NCBI GenBank assembly: GCA_023390655.1 | Contig: JAEWCL010000027.1 | Location: forward strand, 1-64,000 | Origin: Bacillota bacterium | Lineage (GTDB): Bacteria > Bacillota > Clostridia > Christensenellales > CAG-138 | DNA: 64,000 nt | Reading direction: 5' to 3' | Part shown: positions 49,475 to 58,333 of the stretch, one piece after another | Layout: every line of letters begins with the position of its first letter | Position numbering within the stretch: the first letter of the stretch is position 1 | Notes under the pieces: generated by a model | What the model was told of the DNA's origin: nothing | Seen by the model: the letters and a program-made list of their open reading frames with translations, nothing else | The model's database searches: none | Program-made: the position numbers and the translations under genes

Positions 49475-50754
49475 ATGCGTTCTTCTCCGTACATGTCGTA
49501 TTCAAGCGCTTTGGTGAGGCGGGCGGTAACATAGGCGCCGGGTTGATGGTGGGTTTTTGCGGGGAGCAGGATCGCGCCGTCCACCTCAGGCGCTTCGGCG
49601 TAGGAGCGGCCGTAGCTCGTTCCCTGGCGCGTCGTTTCAATCAATACTTCCACCGTGCGGCCTACGCGCGCCTCGTTTCTTGCACGGGAGATTATTTGCT
49701 GCTGCTGCATCAGGCGGTCAAGGCGCTCCTGCTTGACGGCGTCCGGTACCTGGTCGGGCATATTGGCTGCGGCCGTCTGCTCTTCCGGGGAGAAGGCGAA
49801 CGCGCCCAGCCTGTCAAACGGATAGTCGCGTAAAAAAGCGAGCATACTCTCGAATTCCGCGTTCGTCTCGCCGGGGAAGCCCACCATCATGGTGGTGCGC
49901 AGCATAAAGTCCGGCGCATGGGTGCGGATATAGGAAAGCACGCCCTCGATGTGCGCGCGGGTGCCCCTGCGGTGCATGCGCCGGAGCATGGTATCGTCTA
50001 TATGCTGCAAGGGGATATCAAGGTAATTGCAGATTTTTTCATTGCCCGCAATGCCTGCGATCAGCTCCTTTGTCACGGTGTCCGGGTACGTATAGAGCAC
50101 GCGCAGCCATTTTAACTGCGGGAGCTTTGTCAGTTCCTCCATCAAAGGCAGCAGCATGGGCTTGCCGTAAAGGTCCCTGCCGTAGCCGGAAGTATCCTGT
50201 GAGATGATGGTCAGTTCCGTTACCCCCGTATCGAGAAGCGACTTTGCCTCGTCAATGAGCTGCGGCATGGGCACGCTGTTGAGCGGCCCGCGGATCAATG
50301 GGATGGCGCAGTAGGTGCAGCGGTTGTTGCAGCCGTCCCCCACGCGGAGATAGGCGGTATAAAAGGGCGTGGTCAGCTTTCTGCCTGCCTTTGGCGCGCA
50401 GTGCGCGCTTTTGGGCAACAACCCCGGCAGCGTTTCGTATTCATGCACGCCTAAGAAATGGTCCACCTCCGGCAGACCCTCCACCAAATCCTTGCGGTAG
50501 CGTTCACTCAGGCAGCCGGTGACAACGAGCGTATTGCAGCGACCCTTCTTTTTATAGGCGGCCATTTCCAATATGGTATTGATGCTTTCCTGCTTGGCGG
50601 GTTCGATAAAGCCGCAGGTATTTACAATGAGCACTTCTGCTTGTTCCGGTTCGCTTACAATGCGGTGGCCTGCGCTTTCCAGGATGCCGAGCATCCGCTC
50701 GGTATCCACGCGGTTCTTGGAGCAGCCTAAAGAGATAACGCCGATGTCACTCAT
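49471..50754 (-). CDS. rimO: Ribosomal protein S12 methylthiotransferase RimO
   Basis: A 427-residue radical SAM enzyme. The N-terminal UPF0004 domain holds three cluster Cys residues in ISLGCSKN, VNTCGF and VTGCLSERY. The radical SAM motif is CNNRCTYCAIP, followed by GPLNSVPM and QDTSGYGRDLYG typical of RimO rather than MiaB. A C-terminal TRAM domain ends the protein. It adds a methylthio group to an Asp of ribosomal protein S12. ATG 50754 has GTGAGGA 5 bases upstream and overlaps the ftsK stop by 8 bases. Confidence 0.95.
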   Translation of the reverse strand: MSDIGVISLGCSKNRVDTERMLGILESAGHRIVSEPEQAEVLIVNTCGFIEPAKQESINTILEMAAYKKKGRCNTLVVTGCLSERYRKDLVEGLPEVDHFLGVHEYETLPGLLPKSAHCAPKAGRKLTTPFYTAYLRVGDGCNNRCTYCAIPLIRGPLNSVPMPQLIDEAKSLLDTGVTELTIISQDTSGYGRDLYGKPMLLPLMEELTKLPQLKWLRVLYTYPDTVTKELIAGIAGNEKICNYLDIPLQHIDDTMLRRMHRRGTRAHIEGVLSYIRTHAPDFMLRTTMMVGFPGETNAEFESMLAFLRDYPFDRLGAFAFSPEEQTAAANMPDQVPDAVKQERLDRLMQQQQIISRARNEARVGRTVEVLIETTRQGTSYGRSYAEAPEVDGAILLPAKTHHQPGAYVTARLTKALEYDMYGEERI

Positions 50755-53224
50755 CCATATCCTCACTTGTGTCGGGCTGGTTGCCGAATAGTTGTTCATA
50801 CTGCGCGCGGGTAATCAGAAGCTTTCTTGGCTTTGCGCCGTCAAAGCCGCTGACATAGCCGTGCTGTTCCATAATATCGATCAATCTTGCGGCGCGGGCG
50901 TAGCCTACGCGCAGCCGCCGCTGGATCATGGAAATGGAGGCCTGTCCGCTGTCTAATACGATGCGCACGGCTTCTCCCAGGAGTTCATCCTCCTGCTTGC
51001 CGTTGCCCTGCGCGCCGGCGCTTTCCTCCACGTCCATTTCCTCAAGCAGCTGCTCGTCGAATTCAGGCGTAAGCGCCTGGGATTTGAAGTATTGTACGAT
51101 CCGCTCCACTTCTTCATCCGAAACATACGCGCCCTGTACGCGCACGGCCTTGCCGGCACCGTTGGGATGGAAGAGCATATCGCCGCGGCCCAATAGCTTT
51201 TCAGCACCGCCGGAGTCGAGAATGATGCGCGAGTCGATGGCGGAGGAAACCGCAAACGCAATACGGGAGGGGATGTTTGCTTTAATGAGGCCCGTGATGA
51301 CGTCCGCCGAGGGGCGCTGTGTGGCGACGATCAGGTGGATGCCCGCCGCGCGTCCAAGCTGTGCGATGCGGCAGATGCTGTCTTCCACCGTATCCGGGGC
51401 GACCATCATCAAATCCGCAAGCTCGTCTATGATGATGACAAGCTTCGGCAGCTTTTCCTTAGGGTCCTTCTGGAGCTCGTTATACCGCTCCAGATCGCGC
51501 GCGCCGACCTTTGCAAAACGCTTGTAGCGCTCCGTCATTTCCCGCACACCGCCCGCAATCGCGCCCGCGGCCTTCTTGGGGTCCGTCACGACGGGCACCT
51601 TCAGGTGCGGCAGGATGCCGAATGCGGAAAGCTCCACCACCTTGGGATCGACCAGGATCAGCTGGAGATCGGAAGGCGCGCATTTGTAGATGAGGGAAAT
51701 GATGATATCGTTGATGCATACGCTTTTGCCCGAACCCGTTGCGCCCGCAATCAGAAGGTGCGGCATTTTCGCAAGATCGGCAACAATCACCTTTCCGGCG
51801 ATGTCCTTCCCTAAAGCAAGCGTGATGGGGGATTTTGCGGCTGCGAACTCCTTGCTGTCCACCACATCCCGCAACACCACTGTTACGGTATCCTTATTCG
51901 GCACCTCGATGCCCACAGCGGCCTTCCCGGGGATCGGCGCTTCAATACGCACGCGGGGGGCTGCAAGCGCCAGCGCAATATCGTCCGAAAGCGCGGTGAT
52001 GCGGTTGACGCGCACGCCGGGTGCGGGCGCCAGCTCAAAGCGCGTGATGACGGGGCCGACGCTGATGTTGACCACCCTTGCTGAAACATTGAAGCTTGCA
52101 AGCGTATCCACCAGAAGCTTGCCTTTTTCCGCAGGCGATTCATTACTGCGCGCATAGCTAGGGGGGGAGGGGTTTAACAGGCTGAACGAGGGTGCCACAT
52201 ACGGCACATCCTGCCCATGCGGCGGAGGGATGGGCGGCTCCGCCTTCTGCTCGGGCGCCATGTTCAGCTTCACCTGCACAGGCGGGGGAGTGGAAGGGGA
52301 GAAGGGCAGCGGCTCCGGCATGAGCTTTTTGGGGGAGCGCAGCGGCGTTGCCGCAAAATCATCCGGCTCGAACGGCGGGAAATCCTCCATATCCGATTCC
52401 GCTTCCATAAATACAGGCGGCTGCGGAATGGACACAGGCGCTGCCTGCATCACGGGCGGGATAAACGGATCCGCTACATTTTCTATGTCGGGAACCGCTT
52501 TTTTTTGCAGCGGTCCCTCTATGGGCATAAAGCTCAGCCCGTCCTCCGCTTGCTGCGCGCGCCTGCGGGCAGGCTTGCGTATGCGGGGCGCGGGAATCAT
52601 TTCCTCTTCATCGATGGTTGCGGTATAAAGATCGCGCCGCGCGGCCCGCGCCTGCGCCACCTGCTGGATGCCCTCTTTCATTTTTGCGGATACCTGCTGC
52701 CCGGTCTTGCGCAGCGAAATGCTTGTAACAAGCAGGACAATGATCAAGATGCCCGCAATCAGGAAAATATAAGAGCCCGCCTCGCCAGTTAAGAGCAGCA
52801 GCGGGTAGGAGAGCATTGCGCCCAAAGCGCCGCCGCCAGAAAGCTGGGCCGTTCCATAGACGTAAGCATCCCTTATGTAAATCAGGAACGAGGTCTCCCC
52901 CAGGATGGGCCGTGCGATCACATGCAGCAAGGCAAGCGCAAGCCAGATGCCGGTAAGCACAAGCGCCGTGCGGCCCTTCCTGGGCTTTTGGTCCGCGACG
53001 GCGATCAATGCGATGCCGCCGATGACGCATGCGGGCGGCAGGGCATACGCAAACAGGCCGCCCAGTCCATAGGAAACGGACCGGATGGCGTCCCCAATGA
53101 TACCGGCCTGTCCAAAATAGATGCAAGCGCCAAGAAAAACGCCGATTGCCGCGAGCACCACGCCCCAGATTTCCCGGCGGGATTGCTCTGCTTCCTTGCG
53201 TTTTTTAGGCCTTCTCTTTGCCAA
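50747..53224 (-). CDS. ftsK: FtsK/SpoIIIE DNA translocase
   Basis: An 825-residue DNA pump at the division septum. Four N-terminal membrane helices (about residues 18-180) are followed by a Pro-rich linker to about 350. The motor has the alpha domain (VDTLASFNVSARVVNISVGPVITRFEL), Walker A AGATGSGKSVCIN, Walker B LPKLVIIIDELADLMM and ATQRPSADVITGLIKANIPSRIAF. The C-terminal gamma winged helix (SISMIQRRLRVGYARAARLIDIMEQHGYV) reads polar DNA sequences. Start TTG 53224 is preceded by GGAGGTG; the upstream ATG frame start has no RBS. It leads the operon ftsK-rimO-pgsA. Confidence 0.94.
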   Translation of the reverse strand: MAKRRPKKRKEAEQSRREIWGVVLAAIGVFLGACIYFGQAGIIGDAIRSVSYGLGGLFAYALPPACVIGGIALIAVADQKPRKGRTALVLTGIWLALALLHVIARPILGETSFLIYIRDAYVYGTAQLSGGGALGAMLSYPLLLLTGEAGSYIFLIAGILIIVLLVTSISLRKTGQQVSAKMKEGIQQVAQARAARRDLYTATIDEEEMIPAPRIRKPARRRAQQAEDGLSFMPIEGPLQKKAVPDIENVADPFIPPVMQAAPVSIPQPPVFMEAESDMEDFPPFEPDDFAATPLRSPKKLMPEPLPFSPSTPPPVQVKLNMAPEQKAEPPIPPPHGQDVPYVAPSFSLLNPSPPSYARSNESPAEKGKLLVDTLASFNVSARVVNISVGPVITRFELAPAPGVRVNRITALSDDIALALAAPRVRIEAPIPGKAAVGIEVPNKDTVTVVLRDVVDSKEFAAAKSPITLALGKDIAGKVIVADLAKMPHLLIAGATGSGKSVCINDIIISLIYKCAPSDLQLILVDPKVVELSAFGILPHLKVPVVTDPKKAAGAIAGGVREMTERYKRFAKVGARDLERYNELQKDPKEKLPKLVIIIDELADLMMVAPDTVEDSICRIAQLGRAAGIHLIVATQRPSADVITGLIKANIPSRIAFAVSSAIDSRIILDSGGAEKLLGRGDMLFHPNGAGKAVRVQGAYVSDEEVERIVQYFKSQALTPEFDEQLLEEMDVEESAGAQGNGKQEDELLGEAVRIVLDSGQASISMIQRRLRVGYARAARLIDIMEQHGYVSGFDGAKPRKLLITRAQYEQLFGNQPDTSEDMDE

Positions 53225-53299
53225 ACCCGCACCTCCGTCCAATCGTTTGCGCACTTTTGTCACTACGCAGGGCAACGCCGCGCATAAAAGCTCAAACTA

Positions 53300-53388
53300 A
53301 TTATACCATAGAAGCGCAGCGGATAATGGTATAATTCGCGCATGTGCGTTCGCCCCAAGGGGGAAAATCGCACGCGCATAAAATAAGC
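53300..53388 (+). repeat. Interspersed repeat, copy 1
   Basis: An 89-base element running from ATTATACCATAGAAGC to GCATAAAATAAGC. It contains GTGCGTTCGCCCC and an inverted GGGGGAAAATCGCAC, plus an extended -10 motif TGGTATAAT (TATAAT 53330-53335, plus strand). Its left end read on the minus strand is also TGGTATAAT, 76 bases before the ftsK start, and could be the ftsK -10. Confidence 0.75.
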
Positions 53389-53390
53389 TG

Positions 53391-53417
53391 TATAACAGCC
53401 CACCCGGGGCTGTTATA
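53391..53417. other. Hairpin between the tandem repeats
   Basis: TATAACAGCCC and GGGCTGTTATA form a perfect 11-bp stem over ACCCG. It runs into the left end of repeat copy 2, so it is part of a unit of about 112 bases. Confidence 0.7.
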
Positions 53418-53501
53418 CCATAGAAAAGCAGCGGATAATGGTATAATTCTCGCACGTGCGTTCGCCCCAGGGGCGAAAATCGCACGTGCATAAAAATAAG
53501 C
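53413..53501 (+). repeat. Interspersed repeat, copy 2 (tandem)
   Basis: A near-identical second copy 112-113 bases after copy 1, from TTATACCATAGAAAAGC to GCATAAAAATAAGC. The internal inverted repeat GTGCGTTCGCCCC/GGGGCGAAAATCGCAC and TGGTATAAT (TATAAT 53442-53447) are kept. It is followed by another hairpin at 53504-53530. Confidence 0.75.
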
Positions 53502-53503
53502 CG

Positions 53504-53530
53504 TATAATAGCCGCCTTGCGGCTATTATA
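53504..53530. other. Hairpin after repeat copy 2
   Basis: TATAATAGCCGC (53504-53515) pairs perfectly with GCGGCTATTATA (53519-53530) over CTT. It is the counterpart of the hairpin after copy 1, with a changed sequence but the same TATAA.AGCC design. Confidence 0.7.
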
Positions 53531-53728
53531 ACGCATTCGTATGCAGCACGCAAACCGGGAGATATTCCTGAACGAAAGCTGAATATTCCCGGTATCCGGG
53601 CGGCTTTTGGGGAGAAAACGGCTTCCCTTTTGGGAGCCATTGACGTATATATCCGCTGTGCTATAATGGCGGAAGTGTGCAAAATTTGAAGAAATCTGTT
53701 GTGTAAGATCGAATGGGAGGAATTTGCC

Positions 53729-55360
53729 ATGCGGCTGCTGCAGGGGTTTGCGGGGATGCTGAAGTGTGAGTTTGCGGGGTACAACGCAAAACTGTTCAGC
53801 AAGGATATCTTGGCGGGGGTCACCGTGGCGGCGGTTGCGCTGCCCCTTGCGCTTGCCTTTGGCGTGAGCAGCGGCGCTTCCGCTGCGGCAGGGCTTGTGA
53901 CCGCCATCATCGCAGGGCTTGTTATCGGCTCGCTTTCGGGCGCTTCCTACCAGATTTCGGGACCAACGGGAGCTATGACGGCCATTTTGGTGTCGTTGGT
54001 GGGGCAGTACGGGCTAAGCGGCGTATTCCTTGCGTGCCTGCTTTCGGGCGTGCTGCTCATACTCGCAGGCATCCTGAAGCTTGGGGATATCGTTTCGTTT
54101 ATTCCGCTGCCCGTTATCACCGGATTTACGTCCGGCATTGCCGTGATCATCGCGCTGGGGCAGGTCAACAACCTCACCGGCCTTGTTTCCGCCGGAGATG
54201 AAACGCTTGAGCGGGTTGTGAGCTACTTTACGCTGCCGCAGACACTCAACCCCACCGCGCTCATCATGGGCCTGGCGGTCATACTCCTCATTGTGTTCTA
54301 TCCGAAAAAGTGGGCGCAATACTGTCCTGCTTCTCTTGTTGCGATTATCCTCGCAACGGGGGCAAATATTCTCTTCCGCCTGCCTGTTGCAAGCGTTGGG
54401 GAAATTCCCCGTACGCTGCTGCTTGGAGAGCGCCTTGCGTTTTCCGATATTCAGTGGAAAACCCTGCGCGGGCTTATGATGCCCGCTATCAGCATTGCCG
54501 CGCTGGGCATGATCGAGAGCCTTCTCTGCGGCGCAAGCGCCGGACGCATGAAAAATGAGAAGCTCAACGCCTCCCAGGAGCTCATCGCGCAGGGCATTGG
54601 CAATGTGCTGCTGCCGTTCTTTGGCGGCGTCCCCGCAACGGCGGCGATTGCCCGTACAAGCGTTGCTATTAAGGCGGGCGGCCAGACGCGCCTGACGGGG
54701 ATTGTCCATGCGCTGGTACTGCTGCTTTCCATGTTCATGTTGGGCAGCGTGATGTCCATGATTCCGCTGTGCGCGCTTGCGGGCGTGCTGATCATGACGG
54801 CGTGGCGTATGAATGAATGGCATGCCATCAAGGAGATTTTCAACAAACGCATTGGCAGCGCCATGCTGCAGTTCTTTGTTACCATGGGCTGTACCGTTGT
54901 ATTTGATCTCACCGTTGCCATCGTCATCGGCGTCCTGTTCTCGGTGATGACGTTTGTGATCAAAGTCTCCCAGATGCAGGTCACGGTCAGCGACGTCATC
55001 CCGGCGAGGCTCAAGGGCGACGCCGCGTTTACGGAGAAGCTTTCGCATACAGGCGTTGTGTATATAACGGGGCCGCTATACTTCGGCTCCGTGCGCCGGA
55101 TGGAGGATGCGCTCACGGCGCTTGCCGGCAAGAAGCAGGTGATCTTCTCCCTGCGCGGCGTATCCATGGCCGATCTTTCCGGCGTACAGGCGCTGCAGGA
55201 AATTTGCGCCCGGCTGATGGAAAACGGCGCCGGCGTCTATTTTGCGAGCGTACAGCCTTCGGTTCAGGAGATGTTTGAACGGCTGGACCTGATCGAACAG
55301 GTCGGGCAGGATCATTTCTACTGGAGTACGGACCAGGCGCTCGAACAGCTGGCGGCTTGA
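53729..55360 (+). CDS. SulP family anion transporter with STAS domain
   Basis: A 543-residue membrane protein. About 11-12 helices span residues 20-410; the SulP blocks are VTVAAVALPLALAFGVSSGASAAAGLVTAIIAG, SYQISGPTGAMTAIL and GGVPATAAIARTSVAIKAGGQTRL. The C-terminal STAS domain (about 440-540) has VVYITGPLYFGSV and MADLSGVQAL with the conserved Ser. The family carries sulfate, bicarbonate or other anions; the substrate cannot be told. ATG 53729 was chosen for GGGAGG upstream. It ends at a 17-bp-stem terminator. Confidence 0.93.
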   Translation: MRLLQGFAGMLKCEFAGYNAKLFSKDILAGVTVAAVALPLALAFGVSSGASAAAGLVTAIIAGLVIGSLSGASYQISGPTGAMTAILVSLVGQYGLSGVFLACLLSGVLLILAGILKLGDIVSFIPLPVITGFTSGIAVIIALGQVNNLTGLVSAGDETLERVVSYFTLPQTLNPTALIMGLAVILLIVFYPKKWAQYCPASLVAIILATGANILFRLPVASVGEIPRTLLLGERLAFSDIQWKTLRGLMMPAISIAALGMIESLLCGASAGRMKNEKLNASQELIAQGIGNVLLPFFGGVPATAAIARTSVAIKAGGQTRLTGIVHALVLLLSMFMLGSVMSMIPLCALAGVLIMTAWRMNEWHAIKEIFNKRIGSAMLQFFVTMGCTVVFDLTVAIVIGVLFSVMTFVIKVSQMQVTVSDVIPARLKGDAAFTEKLSHTGVVYITGPLYFGSVRRMEDALTALAGKKQVIFSLRGVSMADLSGVQALQEICARLMENGAGVYFASVQPSVQEMFERLDLIEQVGQDHFYWSTDQALEQLAA

Positions 55361-55368
55361 CATGGCAA

Positions 55369-55407
55369 AAACAGCGGCAAAGTGATCTCGTCACTTTGCC
55401 GCTGTTT
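55369..55407. terminator. Bidirectional terminator between SulP and EAL genes
   Basis: AAACAGCGGCAAAGTGA (55369-55385) and TCACTTTGCCGCTGTTT (55391-55407) form a perfect 17-bp stem over five bases, with A and T runs at the outer ends. It serves both convergent genes. Confidence 0.9.
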
Positions 55408-55439
55408 GGAACCGCAGGTGCGATTCTTTTATTCGCGTT

Positions 55440-56222
55440 CTATGCTAGCAGCATTTTCAAAAAGAGCTGCGGGGTCACGGGGGGACTTAACGCGAAGCCC
55501 TGGGCCTGCGTGCAGCCCGCGTCAATAAGCACCTTTAGCTGCTCTTCATCCTCCACGCCTTCTACAATCAGCGGCAGATTCATTTGCTGCGCTGCAGAAA
55601 GCGTTTCCAGACACGCGGCAAAGGCGTCCGTATCCTCCGGACGCAAGCCGCCGCAGTAAAATTTTATGGCGTCAATTTCAAACGCACAAAGGCGCTCCAG
55701 GAGAAGAGCGTCTTTTTGATATCCGTCAATCAGGCAGCCGCAATGGAACGCGTGAAATTGTTTGATGGCCTTAAAGAGCGCTACGGGATGCTCCTGTGCC
55801 TGCATGGCGGAAAATTCAAATGCCAAAAGGGCGGGCGGCACTTCATACTTGCGGATGCAATCCTTCACGGCGCTGACAAATCCGGGCGCATAGAGGGAAG
55901 GGGTGGAGATATTTACGCTTACCGGAACGGCGGCAACGCCTGCTTGCCGCCACTGCGCAATGCACAGGCACGCCTGTTCAAACGCGAACAGGTCGAGCGT
56001 TTCCGCATACCCATAGCGTTCTGCCGCCCCAATGAATTCCCGTGGGAACCGAATGCCGTGCGGCGGGTCGTTCCACCTGAGCAACGCTTCCGCGCCGATG
56101 ATGGTAAGCCCGGGCAGAAGGTATCTGGGTTGCAGGCAAACAAAAAACGCTTGTCCCGCTACGGCGTGAAACAACGCTTCGGCAGGGTGCTGCGGCTGAA
56201 CCGGCACAACGTCATGTTCCAT
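55440..56222 (-). CDS. EAL domain protein, probably catalytically inactive
   Basis: A 260-residue soluble EAL-only protein. Kept residues: GAEALLRW (Glu45), SVNIS, FEFSAM, IKF and VEGVEDEEQL. The loop that should read DDFGTGYSS is instead IDGYQKDALL, losing the first metal-binding Asp and the loop-6 glycines, so cyclic-di-GMP cleavage is doubtful. It may instead bind the signal as a receptor or act by protein contact, as known for other degenerate EAL proteins. ATG 56222 has AAGGAGG 8 bases upstream. It is separate from the acetyltransferase gene by about 100 bases. Confidence 0.82.
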   Translation of the reverse strand: MEHDVVPVQPQHPAEALFHAVAGQAFFVCLQPRYLLPGLTIIGAEALLRWNDPPHGIRFPREFIGAAERYGYAETLDLFAFEQACLCIAQWRQAGVAAVPVSVNISTPSLYAPGFVSAVKDCIRKYEVPPALLAFEFSAMQAQEHPVALFKAIKQFHAFHCGCLIDGYQKDALLLERLCAFEIDAIKFYCGGLRPEDTDAFAACLETLSAAQQMNLPLIVEGVEDEEQLKVLIDAGCTQAQGFALSPPVTPQLFLKMLLA

Positions 56223-56319
56223 TCCAAATACCTCCTTTTTCCGACAATGATGTATACCTTCACAATACGGCAGGCGGGCCATACAGTCAAGCGAATTCAC
56301 GCACCCCCAAATAGCACAG

Positions 56320-56838
56320 TTACCCCTTTGTTTTGCTGTAAATGAGGTGCGGCATGTCCTTTGTGCGGTAGTGCTTCACGAATTCGCGCTCCACCGTCAT
56401 TCCAAGCTTTTGCGCGACCTTGCGGGAGGAAAGGTTTTCAGGGCGGATTTCCGCAATCACTTTTTCTGCGCCCAGTACGTCAAACGCATACTGCATACAG
56501 GCGGCAGCGCCCTCAAGCGCGTAGCCCTTGCCCCAGTAGCCTTTGTGGAGGATGTAGCCGAGGCCAATGTAGGGGACATCCTCCACCACTTCCACAATCG
56601 GCCCGATTGCGCCGATGAGGGTCGCGCTCGCTTTCTCAATCGCGGCAAAATGGGCAAAGCCGTCCTCGCGGTAACGCCGCATTGTACGCGTTATAAACGC
56701 CCGCACATCTTCTTCTGAAAATCCGTGTTCCCAGGCGTACATCACTTCCGGGTCCCTTAAAAACGCGCACAAGGCGTCAAAATCTGTTTCCTGTATGCGG
56801 CGCAGCCGGAGCCGAGGCGTTTCTAAAACATGCCCCAT
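56320..56838 (-). CDS. GNAT family N-acetyltransferase (RimJ/RimL type)
   Basis: A 172-residue acetyltransferase. LETPRLRLRRIQETDFDALCAFLRDPEVM at the start, IGLGYILHKGYWGKGYALEGAAACMQYAFDVLGAEKVIAEIRPENLSSRKVAQKLGM for acetyl-CoA binding. The substrate is unknown. ATG 56838 lies 4 bases after the flavoprotein stop, so translation is probably coupled; no separate RBS is evident. Confidence 0.88.
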   Translation of the reverse strand: MGHVLETPRLRLRRIQETDFDALCAFLRDPEVMYAWEHGFSEEDVRAFITRTMRRYREDGFAHFAAIEKASATLIGAIGPIVEVVEDVPYIGLGYILHKGYWGKGYALEGAAACMQYAFDVLGAEKVIAEIRPENLSSRKVAQKLGMTVEREFVKHYRTKDMPHLIYSKTKG

Positions 56839-56842
56839 ACGC

Positions 56843-57466
56843 TTAGCGGATAAAGTTCGTTCTTTGCCGCAGCTCCACCTCGGGCAGAGGGACACTGCTG
56901 CGCCTGCCTGCCTCGATACAGCGGAGCAGCCAGGATAGGTTTCTTGCAAGCGCACGCATGGTCTGCAAACCTTCCAAATCCTGCTGGATTTCCTCGGGCG
57001 TGTTGCCGTGGACCATGTTCCAGTATTGGGAGGCGGCAAGCGGCATGCCGGAAATCAGGAAGTATTTGTTGAGCTGGTCAAATGCGGCCGTTGCGCCGCC
57101 GCGGCGGCAGGTGACGATTGCGGCGCCCGGCTTTAGCGCAAAGCCGCCGCTCGCATAAAACATACGGTCTAAAAACGAGACGACCGACCCGGAAGCGCTC
57201 GCGTAATGGACGGGGGAGCCGACAATCATGGCGTCCGCCTGCTCCATTTTTGCGATTGCCGCATTGACGGTGTCCTGATAGACGCAGCGAAGGGACCGGG
57301 TCTCCCTGCAATAGCCGCATGCGGTACATCCACTTAACGGTTTGGAGCCGATGTGGAAAAGCTCTGTTTCGATTTCCAGCCGGTTGAGCTCATTTGCAAT
57401 TTCAGTCAATGCGGTAAACGTGCAGCCTTCTTTGTGCGGGCTGCCGTTGATGAGAAGCGCTTTCAT
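56843..57466 (-). CDS. Iron-sulfur flavoprotein (flavodoxin-fold, Isf-like)
   Basis: A 207-residue NADPH-dependent FMN reductase-fold protein. ALLINGSPHKEGCTFTAL is the FMN phosphate loop. CTACGYCRETRSLRC fits the compact C-x2-C-x2-C-x6-C motif that binds a 4Fe-4S cluster in the Isf family of anaerobes. GSPVHYASASGSVVSFLDRMFYASG completes the flavin site. It likely carries electrons or reduces quinones or oxidants. ATG 57466 follows GGGGGTATCCAGGG. It is between the TetR gene and an acetyltransferase gene on one strand. Confidence 0.85.
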   Translation of the reverse strand: MKALLINGSPHKEGCTFTALTEIANELNRLEIETELFHIGSKPLSGCTACGYCRETRSLRCVYQDTVNAAIAKMEQADAMIVGSPVHYASASGSVVSFLDRMFYASGGFALKPGAAIVTCRRGGATAAFDQLNKYFLISGMPLAASQYWNMVHGNTPEEIQQDLEGLQTMRALARNLSWLLRCIEAGRRSSVPLPEVELRQRTNFIR

Positions 57467-57537
57467 CCCTGGATACCCCCTGTTTTCAAGTTTTGTTTTC
57501 TCTTGCATCATAAAATGCGGCGGTGCGGGCCGGACGC

Positions 57538-58113
57538 TTATGCCGGTCCAAAAAACGCCTGCTGCCCGGAGCGCGTCACTTTTTCAAGGAAGGTGGCGAT
57601 CTCCTGCGGGCTTTTTCGCATGCCGTCCCGGATCCAGGCCTCAATGACGGCAATGCTCCCGTTTGCGGCGAACGTATAAAGGAACTCCATTTGGTCCCTG
57701 TCGGGGGCCGAAGCGTGTGTGCCCCATTCTGTAATGCTCCAATCATGGGCCACATACAAAAGCCGCTTTAAAAATTCCTTATCCCCGTGCTCGGAAATGA
57801 TGATCCCGCACAGGTCGCCGTTCGCCTGGATGGACTGGCAGATTTCAAGCAGGAAGTTGTTGATGGTGCGGGAAAACAGCGAGCGTTCGAGTGAGCGCAT
57901 GATCTCGTCATACAGCTCGTCCTCAATCTGGCGAAGCAGGTCGAGCGGACTCTCATAATGTGTATAAAACGTATTGCGGTTGATATCCGCGCGGGCGCAA
58001 AGATCGGTGACGGTCAGCTTTGCAATCGGCTGCTCCCGCAGCAACTCCAGCAAGCTCTGCCGTAGTACCATTTTTGTATATTTCACCCTGCGGTCTTCTT
58101 TTTCCTGCCGCAT
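57538..58113 (-). CDS. TetR family regulator (DhaS-like C-terminal domain)
   Basis: A 191-residue regulator. The helix-turn-helix KYTKMVLRQSLLELLREQPIAKLTVTDLCARADINRNTFYTHYESPLDLL is clear. The C-terminal half resembles the TetR_C domain of dihydroxyacetone-kinase regulators (DhaS). GGAGGA lies 12 bases before the ATG, a long spacing. It is divergent from the SDR gene; the inverted repeat CGGACAA/TTGTCCG between them is the likely operator. It also precedes the flavoprotein and acetyltransferase genes, so it may control both sides. Confidence 0.85.
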   Translation of the reverse strand: MRQEKEDRRVKYTKMVLRQSLLELLREQPIAKLTVTDLCARADINRNTFYTHYESPLDLLRQIEDELYDEIMRSLERSLFSRTINNFLLEICQSIQANGDLCGIIISEHGDKEFLKRLLYVAHDWSITEWGTHASAPDRDQMEFLYTFAANGSIAVIEAWIRDGMRKSPQEIATFLEKVTRSGQQAFFGPA

Positions 58114-58197
58114 AAGCGCCTGTTTTCCTCCGTTCACAATAAGTTTGAAATTGGGTTGCGCAGTTATCAGACACCAAGGCACATCCCTGCCCATTAA

Positions 58198-58255
58198 CGG
58201 ACAAACGCTAACGAACTGCCTGTTGATTGTCCGACACTATAAATCATAATATAAT
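58198..58255 (+). promoter_or_regulatory. Promoter of the SDR gene with inverted repeat overlapping the -35
   Basis: -35 TTGTCC (58227-58232) and -10 TATAAT (58250-58255) are 17 bases apart. CGGACAA (58198-58204) and TTGTCCG (58227-58233) form a perfect inverted repeat, so a bound regulator would cover the -35. Confidence 0.6.
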
Positions 58256-58333
58256 CATGCAAATAAAACAACACGGTGTTCGATAGAAAAAGGTCATACT
58301 GCGGCACTCAAGGGCTTGGAAAGGCAGGATACA

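Noticed and set aside
48680..49534. A 284-codon plus-strand frame between cinA and rimO
   Set aside because: Most of it is antisense to pgsA; the rest covers repeat DNA.
53300..53530. CRISPR array
   Set aside because: Only two tandem units of about 112 bases with hairpins; no short regular repeats and spacers and no cas genes.
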